Shown here: positions 6,336 through 12,419 of the stretch, one piece after another
How the letters are laid out: each line of letters starts with the position of its first letter
Numbering within the stretch: position 1 is the stretch's first letter
From: Actinomycetota bacterium
GTDB lineage: Bacteria > Actinomycetota > Thermoleophilia > Solirubrobacterales > Solirubrobacteraceae
Assembly (NCBI GenBank): GCA_005888335.1
Contig: VAWY01000007.1
Coordinates: 1 to 13,370 of the forward strand
DNA length: 13,370 bases
Direction: 5' to 3'
Translations under genes and position numbers: made by a program
The notes under the pieces: model-generated
The model's database searches: none
Seen by the model: only the letters and a program-made list of their open reading frames with translations
What the model was told of the DNA's origin: nothing

Positions 6336-6549
6336 ATCACGCGAGTGGGCTATCTGCTTCGCTCCCCTTCGCGATCTGGGGCCCCTCACGGCTGCGCTGG
6401 CGCCTGGGCCGCTCAGCCCGAGTCCCCCCGCGATACGCAGCCGCGCGAGCCTCTCGCGCCGCACGAGGTACACCGCGGCATGGGTGGCACCCCGACGGGC
6501 TCCGCCGGAGTCGCCAGGGGGAGCGAACTGCATAGCCCACTCACGCGAT
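6336..6549. mobile_element. MITE-like element, 214 bp with imperfect terminal inverted repeats
   Basis: The outer 32 bases at each end (6336-6367 and 6518-6549) are inverted repeats matching at 26 of 32 positions, sharing GAGTGGGCTAT and TTCGCTCCCC. Four of the six mismatches form a block CTGC that reads the same way at both ends. The nonamer GAGCGCTGC lies just outside both ends (6326-6334 and 6552-6560), like a target-site duplication offset by one or two bases. The interior holds no credible gene. A short non-autonomous transposon is the best explanation. A large hairpin element or a regulator-binding pair are alternatives. Confidence 0.5.
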
Positions 6550-6626
6550 AGGAGCGCTGCTGAGCTGCGTTCCCGCAAGGGGCCGGCCAGAGCGCTCCAT
6601 CCAGGCGGAACGAGTAACCGGCTTGC

Positions 6627-6640
6627 TCGATAATGGTCGC
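6627..6640 (+). promoter_or_regulatory. Putative leaderless promoter (-10 GATAAT)
   Basis: GATAAT at 6629-6634 lies six bases before GTG 6641, placing the expected transcription start at the start codon. No good -35 box is seen at the matching distance (CGGAAC at 6606-6611, 17-bp spacer). Confidence 0.3.
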
Positions 6641-6868
6641 GTGGCGCGCGGGCCCATCAGAGACATGCACAAGGTCTGGAAGCTCGCCCACCAGCCTGGT
6701 GGGCTGAAATCGCTGACCGACATCGAGTTCGACGCCTACATCGCCTGGATGCGTGAAGCCGCCGACGACCACACGAAGGACAAGAAGGCCCGGAGGATGT
6801 CGCAGCAGAGTCTTCGGGCGGCTGAAGCTGAAGCAATGCGGCGGTACGGCGACAGCGCTCTCGGTTAG
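6641..6868 (+). CDS. Small hypothetical protein
   Basis: I do not recognise this family. The product is 75 residues, hydrophilic and probably helical. It has HKVWKLAHQPGGLKSLTDIE, then FDAYIAWMREAADDHTKDKK, and a basic/acidic tail with SQQSLRAAEAEAMRRYGDSA. No signal peptide or membrane segment is visible. Third codon positions are strongly G/C through the middle and the amino-acid mix is balanced, unlike the Arg/Pro-rich artefacts around it, so I think it is real. GTG 6641 is preferred because of the GATAAT element just upstream. TTG 6623 (81 residues) and ATG 6665 (67 residues) are alternatives in the same frame. It sits between the MITE-like unit and the group II intron and ends just before the probable intron start. 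Confidence 0.45.
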   Translation: MARGPIRDMHKVWKLAHQPGGLKSLTDIEFDAYIAWMREAADDHTKDKKARRMSQQSLRAAEAEAMRRYGDSALG

Positions 6869-7342
6869 AGGCATGAGCGGGAGCGCGACCCGTCGTCGGC
6901 CGCGCTTCCGAGTCGGCCGACGAGCAGCACTCCGGATGCTCCGGCGGGAACGTCGACTGCGTCCGCTTCCCCTTCGCGGTACGCCGGGATAAACCGGCAT
7001 GGAGAAGGAGATGAGAGAGCTCTACATCGAAGGAGTAGCGATCCACGGTGGCCCCGAGTCATGCGTCGGCGTCCGCGAGGGCGTCGGTGAAGCGTTGGCA
7101 GGGGTACGCGCAGGCTGGGCTATTGAGCCTCGAAATGGAAGATGCTCGGGGTGCCGACGCCCTCGCAAAAGGCGGAAGGCAACATCGCGGTGGCGTTTTC
7201 GCGAGCCGCTGGCGAACCCCGCGGGGTCGGAGAACCTGTGCATGCGCGGAATCTCCATGCGCGAGAACCGGGAGGTCCCACGATCACCCGCTTGTGGTGA
7301 TGGTTGGGCGGGTCGTGCGGGGAAGGCTGAGGCCGTAATCCC

Positions 7343-8836
7343 GTGATGCACGATCGTGGGAAGTCAGACGGTCCCGTAGTACCTGCGAAGCCGCCGAACA
7401 ACGCCCAGGGCGGGGCTGCGGAGGCGGTGGAGGGAAGGGGGCCGGCCGAGGGGAACGCGACCAGCGAAACGCGCTCCGGACGCAGAGCCGGGCAGAGCGC
7501 GCCGAGTGAGCTGGATCGCGTGCGCCGAGTGGCACAGACGGACAAGGACGCGCGGTTCACGGCGCTCCTGCACCACGTCGACGTCGATCGCCTGCGGGCG
7601 GCCTACTGGGCGATTCGTCCTCAGGCTGCGCCCGGGGTGGACGGGGTGACGTGGCAGGACTACGGGCACGGCCTGGAGGAGCACCTTCGGGATCTGCAGG
7701 CCCGGGTCGCGCGGGGGGCGTACCGGGCGAAGCCGTCGCGGAGGGCGTACATACCAAAGGCGGACGGGCGGTCAAGGCCGCTCGGGATCGCTGCGCTGGA
7801 GGACAAGATCCTCCAGCGTGCCGTCGTCGAGGTGCTGAACGCCGTCTACGAGCAGGACTTCGTCGGCTTCTCGTATGGGTTTCGGCCGGGGCGCAGCCCG
7901 CATCACGCGTTGGATGCGCTCGCCGCCGGGATCAAACGGAAGCGCGTGAACTGGGTGCTCGACGCGGATTTCCGCGAGTTCTTCACCAGCCTTGACCATC
8001 GCTGGCTCGTGAGGTTCTTGGAGCACCGGATCGCGGACGGGAGGGTCCTGCGCTTGATCCAGAAATGGCTCAGCGCAGGGGTCATCGAGGACGGGGCGCG
8101 GACGACGTGCGACGAGGGCGTTCCGCAAGGGGCATCGGTTTCACCGTTGCTCGCGAACGTCTACTTGCACTACGTCTTCGACCTGTGGGCCCACCAGTGG
8201 CGGGGTCGGCACGCGCGCGGCGAGGTGATCGTCGTGCGGTTTGCGGACGACTTCGTGGTGGGCTTCGAGCATCGTGAGGATGCGCAGCGGTTCTGGGCGG
8301 ACCTTCGCGACAGGCTGGCAAGGTTCGCGCTGGAACTGAACGCCGAGAAAACGCGCTTGATCGAGTTCGGGCGGTTCGCCGCCCAGAGTCGTCGGGCGCG
8401 CGGTCTCGGCAGGCCTGAGACCTTCCGGTTTCTCGGCTTCACGCACATCTGCGCGAAGACCAGGACCGGGCGTTTCAAGCTCAAGCGCATCACCGACTCG
8501 AAGCGGATGCGGGCCAAGCTGCGCGACGTCAAAGTCGAGCTACTGCGACGCCGGCACCTGCCCATCCCCGAACAGGGCCAATGGCTGGCCAGCGTTGTGC
8601 GAGGACACTTCGCTTACTACGCCGTGCCCGACAACAGCGAGGCGCTACGCGCCTTCCGCTACAAGATCGTCCGCTACTGGCTCCGAGCGCTACGGCGCCG
8701 CAGCCAGCGCACGCGGGTGACCTGGGAGCGGATCTATCGCCTCGCAGACCGATGGCTACCGCGTGTCCGCATCCAGCACCCCTGGCCCGACGACCGCTTC
8801 TACGCTCGTACCCAAGGCAGGAGCCCAGTGCGTTAG
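7343..8836 (+). CDS. ltrA: Group II intron-encoded reverse transcriptase/maturase
   Basis: Reverse transcriptase that also helps its own intron to splice. It is 497 residues from GTG 7343; the ATG at 7346 is an equally likely start. RT blocks in order are APGVDGVTWQDYGHGLEEHL, YIPKADGRSRPLGIAALEDK, FSYGFRPGRSPHHALDALAA, WVLDADFREFFTSLDH (first catalytic Asp), EGVPQGASVSPLLANVYLHY, and VRFADDFVVGFE at about residue 300 (catalytic Asp pair; F where most have Y). RPETFRFLGFTH follows. The remainder is the maturase X domain, ending HPWPDDRFYARTQGRSPVR, with no HNH endonuclease or zinc-finger tail. The frame runs into domain V RNA just before its stop. Intact and probably functional. Confidence 0.93.
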   Translation: MMHDRGKSDGPVVPAKPPNNAQGGAAEAVEGRGPAEGNATSETRSGRRAGQSAPSELDRVRRVAQTDKDARFTALLHHVDVDRLRAAYWAIRPQAAPGVDGVTWQDYGHGLEEHLRDLQARVARGAYRAKPSRRAYIPKADGRSRPLGIAALEDKILQRAVVEVLNAVYEQDFVGFSYGFRPGRSPHHALDALAAGIKRKRVNWVLDADFREFFTSLDHRWLVRFLEHRIADGRVLRLIQKWLSAGVIEDGARTTCDEGVPQGASVSPLLANVYLHYVFDLWAHQWRGRHARGEVIVVRFADDFVVGFEHREDAQRFWADLRDRLARFALELNAEKTRLIEFGRFAAQSRRARGLGRPETFRFLGFTHICAKTRTGRFKLKRITDSKRMRAKLRDVKVELLRRRHLPIPEQGQWLASVVRGHFAYYAVPDNSEALRAFRYKIVRYWLRALRRRSQRTRVTWERIYRLADRWLPRVRIQHPWPDDRFYARTQGRSPVR

Positions 8837-8893
8837 CAGCGCACGCTGGGATCTGCGCGGGGGGCCGCCAGCAACGGCGGTCCCTACCGCGAT
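8821..8893 (+). ncRNA. Group II intron domains V and VI
   Basis: Domain V is GAGCCCAGTGCG, a loop, then CGCACGCTGGGATCT (8821-8853). It has the AGC triad at its base, a two-base CG bulge on the 3' side and a G-A apposition where many introns have G-U. Domain VI is the hairpin GCGGGGGGCCGCC / GGCGGTCCCTACCGC (8856-8890), with an unpaired A at 8886 as the likely branch point. The RT stop codon lies inside domain V. Confidence 0.75.
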
Positions 8894-9070
8894 CGACGAG
8901 CAGCACCGTCGCGGGCGGCTCGGCGACGCAACCTTCGCGGCGGGTCAGCACGACCAACCGTGTCGTGTACGCGCACTACGCTGGCGGCATGGACGACAGT
9001 GCCCTCGCGCCGGACCCGTTCTGGTCGGACTTCGCGGGGCGCCTTGGCCAGATCCGGAGGCTCATGCGGC
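8894..9070. other. Exon-side remnant between intron and insertion sequence
   Basis: About 177 bases. A plus-strand frame from ATG 8989 reads MDDSALAPDPFWSDFAGRLG then QIRRLMR up to the insertion sequence edge. It looks protein-like but is cut at 27 codons, so it may be the start of an interrupted gene. No clear continuation is seen on the far side of the insertion sequence. Confidence 0.3.
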
Positions 9071-9091
9071 TCCTGAAGGGTGCCAAAACCC
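9071..9091 (+). repeat. IS left terminal inverted repeat
   Basis: 21 bases exactly complementary to 10213-10233. Pairing fails outside TCC and inside CCC. Confidence 0.9.
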
Positions 9092-9128
9092 TGATCTGGC
9101 CTGAGCGCGGGCGCCGGACGGGCTCTGG

Positions 9129-9146
9129 GAGCATCGCGCGATGCTC
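9129..9146. promoter_or_regulatory. 18-bp perfect palindrome over the transposase start codon
   Basis: GAGCATCGCGCGATGCTC is its own reverse complement and contains the ATG at 9141. In mRNA it would fold the start codon into a hairpin, which could hold down transposase translation. As DNA it could be an operator. Confidence 0.5.
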
Positions 9147-10205
9147 TTCTCGTTCGTCTACCTGGTCTTCGTCTCGCTGCTGAGGCTGCTGATTGGCAGC
9201 GGCCGGCCCGCGCGGGTCAAGGACATCGAGCTGATCGTGTTGCGCCATCAGCTCGATGTCCTGCGCCGGCAGGTCGAGCGCCCACGGCTGCGATCGAGTG
9301 ACCGCGCCTTCCTCGCCGCGGTGGGCCGGCTGCTCCCGCCGGCGCGCCGCCATGGTCTGCTCGTCACGCCGCAGACCCTGCTGCGCTGGCACCGCGAGCT
9401 CGTGCGGCGACGGTGGACATTCACGCGCCGCGGCCCAGGCCGCCCGCCGATCCCGGCCGCGACTCGTGAGCTCGTGCTGCGTCTCGCGCGCGAGAACCAG
9501 CGCTGGGGCTACCAGCGCATCGCCGGTGAGCTCGCGAAGCTCGGCTTCTCGGTCTCGCCGAGCACAGTTCGTCGCTTGCTCGCGTGCGCTGGCCTTGGAC
9601 CTGCGCCGAGACGCTCGGGGCCGAGCTGGCGGGAGTTCCTGCGAGCACAGGCCGCCAGCATCGTCGCCTGTGACTTCTTCACTGTCGAGACGGCGTTCCT
9701 GCGCCGCTACTACGTACTGTTCTTCATCGAGCTTAAGAGCCGCCGAGTGCACCTCGCCGGCTCGACGGCGCATCCGAGCGGCCACTGGGTCGTGCAGCAG
9801 GCGCGCAACCTGAGCTTTTCCGGAGCTCTCGGCGACGTGAGGTTCCTGATCCACGACCGCGACTCGAAGTTCGTCGCCAGCTTCGACGAGGTCTTCCGCA
9901 GCGAAGGCGTCAGAGTGATCCTGACGCCCTTTCGGGCGCCCCAGGCAAACGCCTACGCCGAGCGCTTTGTCCGCACCGCCCGCGCCGAGTGCCTCGACTG
10001 GCTATTGATTCTCGGATCGCGCCAGCTCGAGCGGGTCCTGAGCGTCTTCGTCGAGCACTACAACCGCGAGCGCCCGCACAGGGCGCTCGGCCGATGCCCG
10101 CCAGCCCTGCCCCAACCGACCTTCCCGCCGCCCCCAGGTGGGGAGGTCACGCGAAGGGATCGACTCGGCGGACTTCTGCACGAGTACTACCTCGCAGCGG
10201 CGTGA
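9141..10205 (+). CDS. Integrase-core (DDE) transposase
   Basis: Catalyses excision and insertion of the surrounding element. It has 354 residues. The N-terminus is hydrophobic (FSFVYLVFVSLLRLLIG), followed by KDIELIVLRHQLDVLRRQV typical of this transposase family. A helix-turn-helix region, ENQRWGYQRIAGELAKLG then SVSPSTVRRLL, follows at about residues 115-150. The RNase H-like core shows VACDFFTVET (Asp about 178), FLIHDRDSKF (Asp about 239-241) and NAYAERFVRTARAECLDWLL (Glu about 274). The last two are about 34 residues apart, as in DDE enzymes. It then has HYNRERPHRALG and ends HEYYLAAA. The gene is intact. Its start codon lies inside a perfect palindrome, a likely translational brake. Confidence 0.92.
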   Translation: MLFSFVYLVFVSLLRLLIGSGRPARVKDIELIVLRHQLDVLRRQVERPRLRSSDRAFLAAVGRLLPPARRHGLLVTPQTLLRWHRELVRRRWTFTRRGPGRPPIPAATRELVLRLARENQRWGYQRIAGELAKLGFSVSPSTVRRLLACAGLGPAPRRSGPSWREFLRAQAASIVACDFFTVETAFLRRYYVLFFIELKSRRVHLAGSTAHPSGHWVVQQARNLSFSGALGDVRFLIHDRDSKFVASFDEVFRSEGVRVILTPFRAPQANAYAERFVRTARAECLDWLLILGSRQLERVLSVFVEHYNRERPHRALGRCPPALPQPTFPPPPGGEVTRRDRLGGLLHEYYLAAA

Positions 10206-10212
10206 TGGAACG

Positions 10213-10233
10213 GGGTTTTGGCACCCTTCAGGA
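10213..10233 (-). repeat. IS right terminal inverted repeat
   Basis: 21 bases exactly complementary to 9071-9091, eight bases after the transposase stop. Confidence 0.9.
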
Positions 10234-10418
10234 TCGGGACGTATCGGCAGAACGACGGTGGACATCCGCACGCTTTCGCACCCGCCGTCCCCCCTGGTCG
10301 GTCCCGGACCGACAATCCGGGGCATCCCTACGACCTGCTGCATGGTGCGCGTGTCGAAAGTGGGCACGAGGCTCGCGATGTGCGTGCCGGAGTCCCGGGC
10401 TCCTTCATTGTCGGCCAT
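10234..10418 (-). pseudogene. Unrecognised gene start, coupled to usp and cut by the insertion sequence
   Basis: The stop of the universal stress protein gene overlaps an ATG as TGATG, the classic coupled arrangement. The frame reads MADNEGARDSGTHIASLVPT, then FDTRTMQQVVGMPRIVGPGP, and reaches the insertion sequence after about 61 codons. Beyond that the reading enters IS DNA, so the original 3' end is lost or lies past the element. I do not recognise the family. A near-perfect dyad, GTCGGTCC-C-GGACCGAC (10297-10313), lies within it. Alternatively the frame is fortuitous and the dyad is part of an operon terminator, though it lacks a T-run. Confidence 0.35.
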
Positions 10419-11290
10419 CACGGCTCGGCCGCGACCCGGACGGCGAAGCGCGCGACCTGGCGCGGGGACGCTTCGCGGGGTACGACGATCACGGGACAGC
10501 CGGCGTGTGCCAGCAGGCGCTCCGCCGCAATTGCGTCGATCAGTCGCCAGTGCTTGGCGTCGCTTGGGGTGCCGGTGAGCATGAGATCGACGTGCTGGGA
10601 GAGCGCTTGGAGCGCGTCACCGGGGGTCCCGACCACCACGTCGCCGGCGGCTCGACTGTCGAGGTCGCGCAAGATCCGCGCCAGCAGCGACCGAGCTTTC
10701 CGCTCGCGCTGCTGACAGTCCGTGACCCGCATCGCCGACGGCGCCGGGACCTCGGCGACGGCACGCACGTGCAGCCGCGCTCCGAGCGAGTCCGCCAGTC
10801 GCTGTGCGAGGCGCAGGGCCGCGATCGAGTCGGGGGAATCGTTGACGCCGACCCCGATCACCCGCGGCTCGGTGGTCACGCGGTGATAGCCGCGCGGGGC
10901 GCGCGCGACCGGGCAGGGCGGGCGGTCGGCCGTCGCGTAGCTCAAGATCCTTCCCACGTCAGCGCCGGGGTACGAAGCTCCGATGACGACGAGATCGGCG
11001 CGCTCGCGTCGCGCCGTCTCCCAGACGGCGAGCTGCGCCGATCGGCCGGCGATGGACTCGACACGAACCTCGATGTGGCGTCCGCGGCGACGCCGGTCGA
11101 GCAGGCGGCGCGCGTCTTCGGCCAGAAGGTCCTCGTACGACGCCAGCGCCGCGGCGTTGAGCGGCGGCCGCTGCGGGTAGGCGTCGGTGAGCACGAGCTC
11201 GGCCCCGTCCACGGCGAGCGTCTCGGCGAGGCGCAGCGCGTCCGCTCCGCCGCTATAGCCCTCGGCTTCCACGACGATCTTGTGGAACAT
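10418..11290 (-). CDS. Universal stress protein, two tandem Usp domains
   Basis: Cytoplasmic stress-linked protein; tandem-Usp proteins are often induced by low oxygen or starvation in actinobacteria. It has 290 residues. Domain 1 runs from FHKIVVEAEGYSGGADALRL to VVIGASYPGADVGRILSYAT and PCPVARAP. Domain 2 starts RVIGVGVNDSPDSIAALRLA and ends LMLTGTPSD...RLLAHAGCPVIVVPR. The G-2X-G-9X-G(S/T) nucleotide loop is only partly kept in both, so ATP binding is doubtful. ATG 11290 is chosen because GGAGGGGGAG lies a few bases upstream and the first beta strand begins at once; longer frames run into the kinase gene. It is third in a minus-strand operon after phosphoketolase and acetate kinase, 88 bp below the kinase stop. 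Confidence 0.87.
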   Translation of the reverse strand: MFHKIVVEAEGYSGGADALRLAETLAVDGAELVLTDAYPQRPPLNAAALASYEDLLAEDARRLLDRRRRGRHIEVRVESIAGRSAQLAVWETARRERADLVVIGASYPGADVGRILSYATADRPPCPVARAPRGYHRVTTEPRVIGVGVNDSPDSIAALRLAQRLADSLGARLHVRAVAEVPAPSAMRVTDCQQRERKARSLLARILRDLDSRAAGDVVVGTPGDALQALSQHVDLMLTGTPSDAKHWRLIDAIAAERLLAHAGCPVIVVPREASPRQVARFAVRVAAEP

Positions 11291-11378
11291 CTGCTCCCCC
11301 TCCAGGCCAGTCGTGCGTCCTGGCGCGACCCTACGTCCGCGCCGGGACGGCGCCATCGGCAAGCGTCCGCAGCGAGCG

Positions 11379-12416
11379 TCAGCGGTTTGTACGGAGGGCC
11401 GTGCGGACCTGTCGGGCGATCTCGAGGTCCTCGCGGGCGGCGACGACGAGGATCCGTACCGGGCTGTCGGGCGCGGCCACGTCGGCATCGGGCTGCGCGG
11501 TGTCGTTGGCCCGGGCGTCGAGGCGCGCCCCGAGGAACGACAGCCCGCGAAGCGCCTCGGCGCGGATGCGCGCGGCGCGCTCGCCCACTCCGCCGGTGAA
11601 GACCAGGGCATCGACGCCGTCCATCGCCGCCGCCATGGCGGCGATGGCGGCGCGGAGCCGGTGCACGTAGATGTCGAGCGCGACGCGCGCGCGGGCCTCG
11701 CCGGCCGCGGCGGCCTCGAGCACGGCACGCATGTCGGCCGTGCCCGCCAACCCGGCGAGCCCGGAGTCGTACTCCAGCACGCCGGCGAGCTCGTCGAGCG
11801 GCATCCGGTCGGCGAGCCACAGCACGAGGCCGGGATCGACGCTGCCCGAGCGCGTCGCCATCACCACCCCCTCGAGCGGGGTGAAGCCCATCGTGGTGTC
11901 GACCGAGCGCCCGCCCTGGACGGCGCACAGCGACGCGCCGGCGCCGAGGTGGCAGACGATGACCCGCTCGGCGCCCGTCAGGTCGCGGGCGCGCCGTGAG
12001 GCGTACGCGTGCGAGAGGCCGTGGAAGCCGAAGCGCCGCAGCGGCCAGCGCTCGCGCCATGCGCGCGGCAGCGCGTAGGTGGCGGCGGCGTCGGGCAGCG
12101 TGGCGTGGAAGGCGGTGTCGAAGCAGGCGACGTGCGGCGCGTCGGGGAACGCCGCGCGGGCGGCGTCGAGCGCGCGCAGCGACTTGGGCTGGTGCAGCGG
12201 GGCGAGCTCGGTCAGCGCCTGCAGGTCGGCCTCGACCCGGTCGTCGACGACGACCGCGTCGCGGTAGCGCTCGCCGCCGTGGACGATCCGGTGTCCGACG
12301 ACGTCGGGCGCGGGGGTGCCCGCGAGCGAGTCGGCGTCGGCGAGCACCTCGTCGCCGTCGCCGAGCAGCCGGACCTTCAGGCTGCTCGAGCCCGCGTTGA
12401 CGACCAGGATCCGCAC
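11379..12416 (-). CDS. ackA: Acetate kinase
   Basis: Converts acetyl phosphate and ADP to acetate and ATP. It has 345 residues, shorter than the usual near-400, mainly from a compact N-terminal half. Motifs include LVVNAGSSSLKVRLL, GHRIVHGGERY (substrate arginine), CFDTAFHATLP (catalytic aspartate), RRFGFHGLSHAYA (histidine), VCHLGAGASL, VMATRSGSVDP (transition-state arginine), LVFTGGVGERAARIR and REDLEIARQ. Two usual asparagines are replaced: HNP reads HQP and HLGNG reads HLGAG. The start is GTG 12416, three bases after the phosphoketolase stop, so the two are translationally coupled. It uses the acetyl phosphate made by the upstream gene, completing an ATP-yielding phosphoketolase route. 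Confidence 0.93.
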   Translation of the reverse strand: MRILVVNAGSSSLKVRLLGDGDEVLADADSLAGTPAPDVVGHRIVHGGERYRDAVVVDDRVEADLQALTELAPLHQPKSLRALDAARAAFPDAPHVACFDTAFHATLPDAAATYALPRAWRERWPLRRFGFHGLSHAYASRRARDLTGAERVIVCHLGAGASLCAVQGGRSVDTTMGFTPLEGVVMATRSGSVDPGLVLWLADRMPLDELAGVLEYDSGLAGLAGTADMRAVLEAAAAGEARARVALDIYVHRLRAAIAAMAAAMDGVDALVFTGGVGERAARIRAEALRGLSFLGARLDARANDTAQPDADVAAPDSPVRILVVAAREDLEIARQVRTALRTNR

Positions 12417-12419
12417 CGC

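Larger units (their letters stand above)
6880..8893 (+). mobile_element. Group II intron with its reverse transcriptase/maturase
   Basis: A self-splicing retroelement. The 3' end is well marked by domains V and VI and ends about 8893 (GAT after the domain VI stem). The 5' end is not certain. GAGCGCGACC at 6881-6890 resembles the GUGCG start, and the RNA-like stretch with hairpins (TCGTCGGCCG/CGGCCGACGA at 6893-6923, GCCGG/CCGGC at 6983-6998) leads into sequence 7000-7340. That sequence looks like the conserved domain I-IV leader of this intron lineage rather than protein. The total of roughly 1.9-2.0 kb is usual. The ORF lies in domain IV. No endonuclease domain is encoded, so mobility would rely on reverse splicing without second-strand cleavage by the protein. 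Confidence 0.75.
9071..10233 (+). mobile_element. Insertion sequence with DDE transposase and 21-bp perfect inverted repeats
   Basis: A 1,163-bp unit bounded by perfect 21-bp inverted repeats at 9071-9091 and 10213-10233. The left repeat begins TCCTGAAGGGTGCC and continues AAAACCC. Just inside is one intact transposase gene filling most of the element. No target duplication is evident: the flanks are CGGC on the left and TCGG on the right. The single-gene layout and integrase-core protein place it in the broad IS3/IS481-like group; I cannot assign a named IS. Confidence 0.88.

Noticed and set aside
5654..6535. Long open frames across the tRNA-Leu region on both strands
   Set aside because: They translate through tRNA and terminator sequence into low-complexity Arg/Ala/Pro text with no family resemblance.
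9067..10237. Target-site duplication of the insertion sequence
   Set aside because: The bases flanking the 21-bp repeats (CGGC and TCGG) are not direct repeats; the outermost TCC/GGA are part of the inverted repeat.
8989..10430. A gene split by the IS, rejoining MDDSALAP... to the sequence right of the IS
   Set aside because: The frames can be joined, but the right-hand side reads as low-quality sequence with no convincing continuation.
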